Positions 34,426 to 42,415 of a stretch of 64,000 bases of DNA are shown here, one piece after another (position 1 is the first letter of the stretch; the number at the start of each line of letters is the position of its first letter). The translations under genes were made by a program, and so were the position numbers. This DNA is from Clostridiales bacterium (GTDB lineage: Bacteria; Bacillota; Clostridia; Peptostreptococcales; Acidaminobacteraceae), in the NCBI GenBank assembly GCA_030446305.1, contig JASUSA010000001.1, forward strand, positions 117,431 to 181,430, read 5' to 3'. The notes under the pieces are model-generated. The model did not search any database. It saw only the letters and a program-made list of their open reading frames with translations, and was not told the origin of the DNA.

Positions 34426-34926
34426 ATGTCACTATTTAAAGATTGGACGGCCCTTTTGGAAGGCAATGGTGCCTCAGATGAATTTTGGAATCAATACTTG
34501 GCGCAGGAAAAAAACATCTACGAAGCAATCCTCACTGAAAAAACAACACAGTTAAAAGATACCGTTGCCGCTTTTGGCGAGAAATACGATCTTTCGCCTA
34601 CACTTACCGTCGGTTTTCTCGACGGAATTAACACGAGCTTAACCGAAGCACTCGATTTAGACAGTTTTACAGAAGAAACGTCATTTGATGCTACCATCGA
34701 TTTTGAAAAGCTTTATTTTAACATGCACAGCGCAAAAGCAGAATGGCTCTACACGATTCCAGCATGGGATGATATTCTTACCAAGACACGTCAAACTGAA
34801 ATCAAAAAGGATTATAACCGTTCTGTAACCGTTGTCATTGAGAACAAGGTCGGCAGAAATGATCCATGTCCTTGCGGCAGCGGCAAGAAGTTTAAAAAAT
34901 GCTGTATTGACAAGGGTATCTACTAA
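34426..34926 (+). CDS. SEC-C motif metal-binding protein
   Basis: The C-terminus carries a complete SEC-C zinc motif ([19 protein letters not shown]), as found at the end of SecA and in many small proteins. The ~140-residue N-terminal part begins [12 protein letters not shown] and has an IYEAIL...[16 protein letters not shown] region. I have seen this arrangement in uncharacterised clostridial proteins. ATG 34426 follows GAAAGGAGA; the ATG at 34408 overlaps that site. No function is known. It is a monocistronic unit. Confidence 0.8.
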   Translation: MSLFKDWTALLEGNGASDEFWNQYLAQEKNIYEAILTEKTTQLKDTVAAFGEKYDLSPTLTVGFLDGINTSLTEALDLDSFTEETSFDATIDFEKLYFNMHSAKAEWLYTIPAWDDILTKTRQTEIKKDYNRSVTVVIENKVGRNDPCPCGSGKKFKKCCIDKGIY

Positions 34927-35009
34927 CCTTTAGCAATGACACTTTTGTCGTTGGTAACAATCACTAAAACAGCTGCAACAGGACACTGTCCCATATAAAA
35001 CTTAACATC

Positions 35010-35058
35010 AAACGGCAAAGACCACCCTGAAAATCATCGGAGATCTTTGCCGTTTTTC
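35010..35058. terminator. Bidirectional terminator between SEC-C and EamA genes
   Basis: AACGGCAAAGA and TCTTTGCCGTT form an 11-bp perfect stem followed by T residues on the plus strand, between convergent genes. Confidence 0.8.
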
Positions 35059-35062
35059 ATTG

Positions 35063-35941
35063 TCACACTTTTGTTCGCTCTTTGCTGATAAGTGCAATGG
35101 TTGCCATTACCAGCAGCATGCCCATCCATTGAATGCCTGAAAGATGATTACCCAACCAACTTACCGATAAAAACGCTGCTGAGAGCGGTTCTGCCGAAGC
35201 CAGTATGCTGGTCTCTGTAGGCGTAATATAGCGCGTGCTCGCCAAATACAGTGTAAAGGCCATTAAGGTTCCAAAAATGATGACAAACAAGACAGCGCCC
35301 AGCGTTGTCAGTGTTAAAGGTCCATTGATTCCTGCAGGGCGCTTGATGACGGCGAACACACTTCCGCCAACCAGCATGCCCCATCCGACAACTTGCAATG
35401 CACCATATTTTTTAAGCAATTCCTGTGGCTGGACGGTATAAAATGCCGCTGTCACTGCAGAAACAATGCCCCAGAAAAACGCCTTTGGATCAATGCTCAT
35501 GGTATTTAAATGCCCTGAAGTAACAATTAGAAAAGTCCCTGTCATTGCAAGGGCAATGCCAATCTGCATTTGAGAAGTAGGTTTTCTTTTATTGCGAAAT
35601 GCCGCATAAACGGCGATTATCGCCGGTGACAAGTATTGCAAAATAGTCGCCGTTGCTGCATTGCCATATTGGATCGCCGCAAAGTAGGCATACTGGACGC
35701 CCATCATGCCGATGATGCTAAAGGCAAGCAATCCCTGCCAGTCGCGCCAGATCGTCAGTATAGCCATCCTCTTCACCAAGCGTAGGTATGTTAAAATTAG
35801 CGTCCCCGCAAGGGTCATCCGCAGCATGACCAGCAAATCCATTGGAAAATGAACAACCTGAAACAAATACTCTGCCACCGTTCCCGAAATACCCCAAAGC
35901 GATGACCCCATGATTACAAAAAAAATGCCTTTTAGACGCAT
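35063..35941 (-). CDS. EamA/DMT-superfamily exporter
   Basis: The 292-residue protein has about ten hydrophobic helices in two EamA repeats. The first starts GIFFVIMGSSLWGISGTVAEYL and the second covers ALAMTGTFLIVTSG to LLVMATIALI, with the family-typical TPTETSILASAEPLSAAFLS. DMT exporters move amino acids or other small metabolites out of the cell; the substrate is unknown. ATG 35941 (MRLKGIFF) follows GGGGGA; the longer frame to 36004 is rejected. It is divergent from an AraC regulator, which is its likely controller. Confidence 0.9.
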   Translation of the reverse strand: MRLKGIFFVIMGSSLWGISGTVAEYLFQVVHFPMDLLVMLRMTLAGTLILTYLRLVKRMAILTIWRDWQGLLAFSIIGMMGVQYAYFAAIQYGNAATATILQYLSPAIIAVYAAFRNKRKPTSQMQIGIALAMTGTFLIVTSGHLNTMSIDPKAFFWGIVSAVTAAFYTVQPQELLKKYGALQVVGWGMLVGGSVFAVIKRPAGINGPLTLTTLGAVLFVIIFGTLMAFTLYLASTRYITPTETSILASAEPLSAAFLSVSWLGNHLSGIQWMGMLLVMATIALISKERTKV

Positions 35942-35995
35942 TGTATCCCCCAAAGAATTCGGAATATATTGATCTTTAAAGTGAAATTTGACATA

Positions 35996-36020
35996 ATAAT
36001 ACAATAGTTTCAGGTATTAT
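35996..36020. promoter_or_regulatory. Inverted repeat in the EamA/AraC divergent promoter region
   Basis: ATAATAC-N11-GTATTAT is a perfect 7-bp inverted repeat in the 127-bp gap between the two divergent genes. It may be the AraC-type operator, though AraC proteins more often use direct repeats. Confidence 0.35.
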
Positions 36021-36068
36021 ACTATCACTATATTAACCATAATCATCACAATGTTCACAGGAGGCGTT

Positions 36069-37094
36069 ATGATGCAAGTGTCAAAGATCCGTGTCAATCA
36101 CCAACTTGAAGAACTGGCCGTACACGGTTCGCCAGATTTTCCGTTGGTCGTCTATATCGACGATTTCAGTCTGTTTGATTCCGGGCAAATTGATTGGCAC
36201 TGGCATCAGGCACTTCAATATTCCTATGTTTTAGCGGGAGCGCTGCAATTTGATATCGGCAGTACACAGTATTGCTTAAAACCCGGCGAGGCTATTTTCA
36301 TCAACCGCGGTATCCTTCATCAAATTAAGCCTGTCACATCTGAACCAACACATATGTTTACCATTGATTTTGACCCAAAATTAATGGTATCAAACGAAGA
36401 AACGCTTCTCTTTCGACAATACGTCGAACCCATCATCACCTCAAAGAGCATTCAGGCAGTCGTCATCGCTCCTGAAAAACCTATTGATCCCGAATCACAT
36501 AAAGCTTCCAGTCCACCTCAACCAATGGATAGCGTTAACACTCAGGCGTATCCAAATCAGTCTGCGGTCTCATGTGCAGCCAGTAAAAGCGATCAATTGC
36601 ATTCGCTCAATTCCACATCGTTTCTAAATGCACTCTACACCATTTACGAATATGCGCATCATCAGGTAAGTGATTGCGAGCTCGCCATGGTCAGCGCGCT
36701 TATCAGCAGTTGGCATGATCTCTATCACCTTTTAAAACATCACATTGGCCTGACGCCAATATCAGATCCTCATACTGCAAAAGTAAAAAATGCCCTGCGG
36801 TTTATCCACGTCAACTATGCCGATGATATCACGCTTGGCGATATTGCCGATTCAGCCAATATCAGCAAAGGGGAATGCTGCCGCGCTTTTCAGCAACTGC
36901 TTCATATGACGCCTTTTGCCTATCTCCTTTCCCACCGTATTCAAATGGCCAGCGACCGTCTTGTGACAACGGATTTGCCCATCGCAGATATTGCGATCAA
37001 TGTTGGTTTTAACCACGTCAGTTACTTTGGCAAAGTTTTTCGGCGTCTCAAGGGAATGACGCCATCACAATATCGGAAGGCAAACAAACGGTAA
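36069..37094 (+). CDS. AraC-family transcriptional regulator with cupin sensor domain
   Basis: The N-terminal cupin domain (about residues 20-120) shows HWHQALQYSYVLAGALQFDIG and LKPGEAIFINRGILHQI, the usual ligand-binding beta barrel. A low-complexity Pro/Ser-rich insert (SSPPQPMDSVN) follows near residues 145-185. The C-terminal double helix-turn-helix has ITLGDIADSANISKGECCRAFQQ and IADIAINVGFNHVSYFGKVFRR..GMTPSQYR. ATG 36069 follows AGGAGG. It is divergent from the EamA exporter, which suggests local control of export. Confidence 0.92.
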   Translation: MMQVSKIRVNHQLEELAVHGSPDFPLVVYIDDFSLFDSGQIDWHWHQALQYSYVLAGALQFDIGSTQYCLKPGEAIFINRGILHQIKPVTSEPTHMFTIDFDPKLMVSNEETLLFRQYVEPIITSKSIQAVVIAPEKPIDPESHKASSPPQPMDSVNTQAYPNQSAVSCAASKSDQLHSLNSTSFLNALYTIYEYAHHQVSDCELAMVSALISSWHDLYHLLKHHIGLTPISDPHTAKVKNALRFIHVNYADDITLGDIADSANISKGECCRAFQQLLHMTPFAYLLSHRIQMASDRLVTTDLPIADIAINVGFNHVSYFGKVFRRLKGMTPSQYRKANKR

Positions 37095-37114
37095 GCGCTG
37101 CATTTTGCAAAACA

Positions 37115-37152
37115 AAACCCCCGTTCATACAGCTGTGAACGAGGGTTTAACA
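37115..37152 (+). terminator. Terminator of the AraC-family gene
   Basis: AAACCC-C-CGTTCA pairs with TGAACG-A-GGGTTT, a 12-bp stem with one mismatch, 20 nt after the stop. Confidence 0.7.
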
Positions 37153-37160
37153 TTTTGACT

Positions 37161-37200
37161 TTGATTTACTTTGATTTATTTTGATTTGCGCTGATTTGCT
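37161..37200. repeat. 10-bp tandem repeat, four copies
   Basis: The units are TTGATTTACT, TTGATTTATT, TTGATTTGCG and CTGATTTGCT in direct succession between the AraC terminator and the end of yhaM. The T-rich half is conserved and the last three bases vary. Confidence 0.85.
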
Positions 37201-37223
37201 TTATCACTTTAACTTTCGTATTT

Positions 37224-38183
37224 TCAACTTTCGTCCGTTACTGCAAATTTTGACCGATAGAGCCGCCTCCTGTCGAGGACAAAGATTGGATCTGTAAACT
37301 GCTCTGCTTCCAAATCTTTCAGCGCTTTGTTCATATCGTACATGCGTGCATCAATCATATCAATATAATGCAGCAGTTCGCCCTCAGGAATCAACGGTTT
37401 TTTGGGACTTCCAAATTCCGGCTCATAATGATGCGCCAGCACCATGTGCTGCAAGAGCAGCGAGACTTCCGGATCTATTTTAAGCGTTTCCGCCGTTTTT
37501 TCAATTTTCTTTATGCCCATGATAATGTGACCTAAGAGCTGGCCTTCTTTTGTGTATTCGCCGACGATTCCAAGATCGTTGGCATCCATTTCATTTAGTT
37601 TTTCGATATCGTGAAGAATAATGCCAGCCAAGACCAAATCGCGGTTGCAGTTATGATAAATATCACACAGTGCATCACCCGTTCGAAGCATGCGAATAAT
37701 GTGATACAGCAAGCCGCTCTTTATCGCATGGTGATTGGATTTTGCCGCCGGATAGTACATCAGTCTGCTCTTTGCTTCTTCAAGTAGTGCCAATGTCAAC
37801 TTTTTAAAATCCTTATGGGTCATTTTATTGATGTAAAATAATATTTCATTAAACATCGTTTCCGGATCAATTGGCGCAACTGGAATAAATTGACCAAAAT
37901 CCACATGATCTTCCGGTTCCACATTGCGGATTTTAATAATTTTCAGCTGCAGCGTCGTCTGCCATTGTGTGACGGTACCCATGACCTTTACCAGTTCACC
38001 CGGATTGTAAATATGTTCAATATCGCCTTTGACATCCCATAGCTTCGCATTGATGTCGCCTGTGACGTCTTGAAATGTAAAATCGATATACGGCTTGTTT
38101 GCACTAGAGGTTTTCACATTTTTCGCTTTAATCAGGAAAAAGGTCGTCACTTCTTCTCCCACTTTAAAATCTTTTATCAACAC
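37224..38183 (-). CDS. yhaM: 3'-5' exoribonuclease YhaM family (OB fold plus HD domain)
   Basis: The N-terminal OB-fold (about residues 1-95) includes FKVGEEVTTFFLIKAKNVKTSSANKPYIDFTFQDVTGDINAKLWD, typical of YhaM/CBF1. The HD domain has NHHAIKSGLLYHIIRML and AGIILHDIEK, then LQHMVLAHHYEPEFGSPKKPLIPEGELLHYIDMIDARM, which completes the metal site. Length of 319 residues matches B. subtilis YhaM, an exoribonuclease. The start is GTG 38183 after AAAGGAG. It forms its own unit; an extended -10 (TGCTATAAT, minus strand, near 38232-38240) is a possible promoter. Confidence 0.92.
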   Translation of the reverse strand: MLIKDFKVGEEVTTFFLIKAKNVKTSSANKPYIDFTFQDVTGDINAKLWDVKGDIEHIYNPGELVKVMGTVTQWQTTLQLKIIKIRNVEPEDHVDFGQFIPVAPIDPETMFNEILFYINKMTHKDFKKLTLALLEEAKSRLMYYPAAKSNHHAIKSGLLYHIIRMLRTGDALCDIYHNCNRDLVLAGIILHDIEKLNEMDANDLGIVGEYTKEGQLLGHIIMGIKKIEKTAETLKIDPEVSLLLQHMVLAHHYEPEFGSPKKPLIPEGELLHYIDMIDARMYDMNKALKDLEAEQFTDPIFVLDRRRLYRSKFAVTDES

Positions 38184-38442
38184 ACCCCTGCTCCTTTGTC
38201 TAGACTGAATAACGTAGCTTTACTCATGTCTATTATAGCACAACTGTGTTCGTTGCACCTACCCTATAGCATCTTTCTATCAGCAATCTGCCGCTTTCCA
38301 CAATTACATTATAATCACCATGCCATCTTTAATGTGTACGTATTCTTTTTGTAAGCACAAATACTGAGAATATTTGAAGAAAAACCAACCGAAAAAAGAA
38401 CGCCACTTTTACTATAAAAAACCCGAGTGAATGGATAAAAAA
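38184..38442. other. Intergenic region with no recognised gene
   Basis: This lies between the divergent-side start of yhaM and the PpiC terminator. Besides the possible yhaM promoter (ATTATA at 38232-38237 on the plus strand), I see no conserved RNA, repeat or reading frame with a ribosome site. Confidence 0.5.
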
Positions 38443-38480
38443 AGCCGATTTCGACATGTATCACGATGTCAAAATCGGCT
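38437..38480 (-). terminator. Terminator of the PpiC gene
   Basis: AGCCGATTT-C-GACAT pairs with ATGTC-A-AAATCGGCT around an 8-nt loop, with a T run on the minus strand. It lies about 85 bp after the stop. Confidence 0.8.
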
Positions 38481-38565
38481 GATTTCCTTTTGCTGATTGC
38501 TTTACCTTTAGGCTATTACTGCCTCGTAAAGCATTCGTTTGTTCTATTGGCTGTTTTACAGTTTT

Positions 38566-39309
38566 CTATAACATTTCAACTGCATATTTGCTCTTTAATG
38601 CTTCTACCTTTTCAAGGTAAGTCGCATTTTGTTTTTGTATGAGCAATTGCTGTTTAATTTGAGCTGCAACAGCATCAAACGGCTGAACGGCAGCTTCCAT
38701 ATAACCTGTTTTCTTGATGATATGATAGCCGAACTGCGTTTGTACGGGTTCTGATACCGTATCGGTTGCCATTTCAAATGCAGCTGCTTCAAATTCAGGC
38801 ACCATTTGACCTTTTTGGAAAAAGCCCAAATCGCCGCCATTTTCTTTTGACGGGCATGATGAATAGGTCTTCGCAGCGTCTTCAAATGTCAAATCACCTT
38901 TTAGTGCTTCCTGAACTTCATTGGCTTTTTCAAGTGTGTCCACCAGAATATGCGATGCTTTAACTTGCTCGCCAGATGCAAAATACTGTGTATTGGCTTC
39001 ATAGAAAGCAGTCGCTTCGTCATCTGTTATCGCGACACCCTCAATAAGGTTTTTTATATTGAACTGTTTAAGCAGATTTTCTTTTGCTCGATTAAGTTCC
39101 ACCTTGAAGGCCTCAGTTTCTTCGAGTTTTGTATCAACCGCTTCAGCATAAAAGAGCTCTTGGTAAACCAATTCGTCTAAAAGGCGCTTCATTCCCTCTT
39201 CCCCTTGAAACTGCGATTGAACCTGCTGTCCAAGTGTTTGAAAGAACATGTTTAAATCATTTTCAGTAATGGCTCTGCCATTTACTTTTGCTAATACTTT
39301 ATCCGACAT
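38566..39309 (-). CDS. Parvulin-type peptidyl-prolyl isomerase (PpiC family), cytoplasmic
   Basis: The N-terminal SurA/PrsA-like helical region begins VLAKVNGRAITENDL. The parvulin domain (about residues 120-215) shows QVKASHILVDTLEKANEV, FEDAAKTYSSCPSKENGGDLGFFQKGQMVPEFEAAAF and VQTQFGYHIIKK, all standard. Unlike PrsA there is no signal peptide or lipobox, so this is an intracellular foldase. ATG 39309 follows GAAGGGAG. It is followed by a strong terminator and preceded by an HDOD gene in the same direction. Confidence 0.92.
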   Translation of the reverse strand: MSDKVLAKVNGRAITENDLNMFFQTLGQQVQSQFQGEEGMKRLLDELVYQELFYAEAVDTKLEETEAFKVELNRAKENLLKQFNIKNLIEGVAITDDEATAFYEANTQYFASGEQVKASHILVDTLEKANEVQEALKGDLTFEDAAKTYSSCPSKENGGDLGFFQKGQMVPEFEAAAFEMATDTVSEPVQTQFGYHIIKKTGYMEAAVQPFDAVAAQIKQQLLIQKQNATYLEKVEALKSKYAVEML

Positions 39310-39386
39310 AATTGTCTCCCTTCAATCAATAGCTATGTTCACTATCATAACAAATTTTCTCGTAAAGCGCCATGATAAAGCGAGAA

Positions 39387-40544
39387 TTATCCAAGATCAC
39401 GCATTTTAAACTGCTCGTAAAATGCATCGAATACCGATTTCGGAATGCCCATTTCCGAAAACACCAATGCATTGAGCGATAAATCAGCATCGTCAGCACC
39501 AACGATTTTCCACGCATAATAATCGGCAATATGCATGCTCATTATGAGTTCGCGATTGACGATATTCTTATTCAGCGGATCGTGATGATAAAGTGCCACT
39601 TCGATCACCGGCATTGGCAAACCCCATAAATCCAGCAAATGACCGCCTAACTCTTCATGGCTAAAGCCAATCTGCTCTTTTTCTACTAAATAGATTTCGT
39701 GGTCTGTGGACTGCATGAGAATATCTTTCAGCAGCTGAGGGAAGTTGCACATAAGGACAATATTGCCGACATCATGCAGCAATCCAACAGCAGATATATT
39801 ATTATTCAGTTTTTTTCCAAGCACTTCAATATACATGGCATTGAGAATTTTATTGGCATAATTGACATGCCGCCAATGTACGTCTTTAAATTCGGGATCA
39901 AGTCCATTGTTGTCAAAGACTGCATTGGTCAATATGATGTTCTTGACATTATTGAGACCGATATACATAATCGCTTGACGAATAGATCCCGTCTTCGCAT
40001 TATAAAAAGCACTGTTTGCCAATTTCAATACATTGGTGGCAATTGCAGGATCACTTTCCAGTTGAAGTGATATTTCTTCCACAGAAGCGTTGTTTTCAAT
40101 CAGACTTGTTAAGACCGTATAAATTTTAGGAAGCGTCGGAAGATGCCGTAGATTGGACACTAAATTCAACAATTCTGCGTTATTGATCCGTTCATCAATT
40201 TCAATGAGCTTCAACACCATGAGGACGAGTTCTGAGATATCCTGATTCTTGCGCCAGCTCATCTGAGCATGCGAGTTACCCTTAAATTCCATACCGTATT
40301 GATGGTTCTCAATATTGATACGAATGATTTTAGGGTAATGTTTCTGTAAAAACTTCAAGTATTGCTCATTTTCATCGTGATTGGCAATGTCGACAATAAC
40401 CGTATTAAAATTTTCCGCCTCAAGCGGCAAATAAGACGCTTCAATATGCTCCACCCACTTAATTGTATAGTGTTCTGGATTAAAACGCCTTTCAAACTTA
40501 CCAAAAAATGCAATATCCTTTGATATGAGCATTATTTTTTTCAT
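39387..40544 (-). CDS. HDOD-domain signalling protein with receiver-like N-terminus
   Basis: The first ~115 residues (KIMLISKDIAFFGKFERRF, then FNTVIVDIANHDENEQYLKFL) resemble a response-regulator receiver in layout, but the acidic pocket and phospho-acceptor are not clearly kept. The HDOD domain follows (about residues 125-330): LPTLPKIYTVLTSLIENNASVEEISLQLESDPAIATNVLKLANSAFYN, then GLLHDVGNIVLM and HEELGGHLLDLWGLP. HDOD proteins act in signalling and lack phosphodiesterase activity in most cases. ATG 40544 follows GAGGAG. It is divergent from the small RNA candidate and a DAC-like gene. Confidence 0.87.
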   Translation of the reverse strand: MKKIMLISKDIAFFGKFERRFNPEHYTIKWVEHIEASYLPLEAENFNTVIVDIANHDENEQYLKFLQKHYPKIIRINIENHQYGMEFKGNSHAQMSWRKNQDISELVLMVLKLIEIDERINNAELLNLVSNLRHLPTLPKIYTVLTSLIENNASVEEISLQLESDPAIATNVLKLANSAFYNAKTGSIRQAIMYIGLNNVKNIILTNAVFDNNGLDPEFKDVHWRHVNYANKILNAMYIEVLGKKLNNNISAVGLLHDVGNIVLMCNFPQLLKDILMQSTDHEIYLVEKEQIGFSHEELGGHLLDLWGLPMPVIEVALYHHDPLNKNIVNRELIMSMHIADYYAWKIVGADDADLSLNALVFSEMGIPKSVFDAFYEQFKMRDLG

Positions 40545-40629
40545 GAATGACTCCTCAAGCTAGTCTGTTAATCAATCTATTCTATTATACCCCATCCCAA
40601 TTTTAAATTCACAAAATAGTTGAAAATTC

Positions 40630-40659
40630 TTGTCATGGAGGCTGTTGGTATGTTAAAAT
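40630..40659 (+). promoter_or_regulatory. Promoter for the predicted small RNA
   Basis: TTGTCA and TAAAAT are 18 bp apart, with a TGT extension before the -10. The predicted start is near 40667. Confidence 0.5.
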
Positions 40660-40666
40660 TGATATA

Positions 40667-40803
40667 TTAATAACAGCAATTATTATCATCTTAAATTGTA
40701 CCTCCCTCTGAGAATCCCTATGTTACAATTTAACTTGATAATTAATTGATATAGTCATTCCTTAATAATACTAGAGTTTCCTTGCTCTAGTATTCTTTTT
40801 TTA
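40667..40803 (+). ncRNA. Predicted ~137-nt small RNA with C-rich loop and intrinsic terminator
   Basis: The gap between two divergent genes contains a plus-strand promoter, a stem-loop and a strong intrinsic terminator, but no reading frame. Stem 1 is a perfect 10-bp pair (TTAAATTGTA 40691-40700 with TACAATTTAA 40724-40733). Its 23-nt loop contains CCTCCCTC and ATCCCTAT. The CCUCC sequence is complementary to Shine-Dalgarno sites, a known feature of C-rich regulatory RNAs in Firmicutes. The terminator is AATACTAGAG-N8-CTCTAGTATT (40767-40794) plus a T run to 40803. No upstream plus-strand gene needs this terminator. The alternative is an attenuator in the leader of the gene at 40864. Confidence 0.55.
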
Positions 40804-40863
40804 TTGCTTACAAGCACCTCAATAATGGTATACATTGAATAAGTACAGGGATATGATGGAGGG

Positions 40864-42267
40864 ATGAGATTGTTAAATACATATCAATTAACAAATGCTT
40901 TTGAACCTTATGTCACACAAATCTTTAAAAAAGTCGATGAAGAACTCATTCCCGAAATGGGTGCCATTACCTTTCACATCGCTTCCAATAACCTCATTAT
41001 GACGTATAAAGATAAGGCATTCACTTTTAATACCGATCACCGACAGCTTGAGACACTTTATGAAAAAAAACACGAACTTCAAACATTTATCGAACTTATG
41101 CCGGATTTTGACCGTGAATGGCATCAAATAATGCTGACACCGTTTATCAAAACCCAAGAAAACCTCATTGCCTTTCTGCTTGTCTTCGATCGAAAAATGC
41201 TTTCGCCATATGAGCGGCTGCCTGCAAACAGTCGAACGGCAAGCCGTTCAATTATTGATGCCATTATTGTTGAAACGCTTGGCATTTTAAATGAAGGCAT
41301 ACACGCCATATCAGAAGGTGATGACTTTTCACCGCCTTCTGTGATCTCGTTGATGCGCGCTGCCGGAAAATCACTTTTTTCCGAACTCCTCGATGCACCG
41401 CAGCGTGCCTCTCCCTATGAAAGCATTAGTAAGATTTCTTCGCTGAGCTATGAAAAGGCTTTCAGCAATGGCAAAATACTGCTCGTCTCACTGGATGATT
41501 TGCCAAGGCTTGGCCGCAGCAGTGCCTTTGAACGCATGGTCTCCTTTGAAGCTGCCATACCGCTTCATCGCTTGCGGCACATTCGAAAAATCTTGGAATT
41601 ATCAGGGGATGATATTTATCTGCTCTCAGATGGCGAAAACATCTATGGTACTGTCCGCATCCTAGATGCCGTCGAAGCATCACGCTATTTAAAACAGCTG
41701 CTGACCATAGAATTTAGTCATTATGCCAGCTGGCAGCTCTCCTTTAATCTCGTTCGCCTCTTTCAGGTGGTTCATGAGGAGCTGTTTATTCCCAAACCAA
41801 AAATAAGCTATTACAAATTCAGCCGAACGCTTCGCGAGCTCTATCCTGAATTCAATGCCAAGCATACGCTGCAGCTCTACAAGCTGATATTAGAAGCCTT
41901 TAAACAGATAAAGGGAACGCTAATCGTTTTATCCAAAAATGCGCGAAGCGAAGCATTGCGTTTAAAAAATCAAGGATTTGTCATTGAACCCAAACCGCTT
42001 TCTGAAAGTGATATCCAATCCATCACCCGCATTGACGGCGCCATTCTTATGGATTTAGACGGCATTTGTCACGGTATCGGCGTTATTCTAGACGGCATCG
42101 CCACAGATAAAGGCGATCCTTCAAGAGGTGCCCGCTATAATTCTGCTATTCGTTACGTTGAAACCGTCTCACACAATACCGCTTATGCCGATGTTATCGT
42201 CATCGTCATTTCAGAGGACGGCGACGCCGACATGATTACCAAACACACATTAAATGCGATCTCATAA
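40864..42267 (+). CDS. Large uncharacterised protein ending in a DisA_N/DAC-like domain
   Basis: The last ~75 residues (RIDGAILMDLDGICHGIGVILDG, then GDPSRGARYNSAIRYV and ADVIVIVISEDGDAD) resemble the diadenylate cyclase (DAC) nucleotide-binding domain. The DGA motif is kept. The second catalytic motif, RHR in DisA, reads RYN here, so cyclase activity is doubtful and a nucleotide-sensing role is possible; Aravind and colleagues named related sensor domains DACNx. The N-terminal ~390 residues are not recognised. No membrane helix is seen. ATG 40864 abuts the GGAGGG site, while TTG 40870 has better spacing, so the start is uncertain. Confidence 0.65.
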   Translation: MRLLNTYQLTNAFEPYVTQIFKKVDEELIPEMGAITFHIASNNLIMTYKDKAFTFNTDHRQLETLYEKKHELQTFIELMPDFDREWHQIMLTPFIKTQENLIAFLLVFDRKMLSPYERLPANSRTASRSIIDAIIVETLGILNEGIHAISEGDDFSPPSVISLMRAAGKSLFSELLDAPQRASPYESISKISSLSYEKAFSNGKILLVSLDDLPRLGRSSAFERMVSFEAAIPLHRLRHIRKILELSGDDIYLLSDGENIYGTVRILDAVEASRYLKQLLTIEFSHYASWQLSFNLVRLFQVVHEELFIPKPKISYYKFSRTLRELYPEFNAKHTLQLYKLILEAFKQIKGTLIVLSKNARSEALRLKNQGFVIEPKPLSESDIQSITRIDGAILMDLDGICHGIGVILDGIATDKGDPSRGARYNSAIRYVETVSHNTAYADVIVIVISEDGDADMITKHTLNAIS

Positions 42268-42316
42268 AAAAAGCGTTGTCTCAACCAGTCTTAATCCTGA
42301 ATGAGGCAGCGCTTTA
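42268..42316 (+). terminator. Terminator of the DAC-like gene
   Basis: AAAGCGTTGTCTCA pairs with TGAGGCAGCGCTTT including two G-U pairs, right after the stop codon. It also faces the convergent antiporter operon. Confidence 0.7.
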
Positions 42317-42415
42317 CTTTTGGCATAATCTTTCGTGCTGACTTCCGCACTGGTATTAAATCAGTCGATCAACACAGCACCAGCGTCCTATCCTATCGGC
42401 TAACGTCATCTCATT

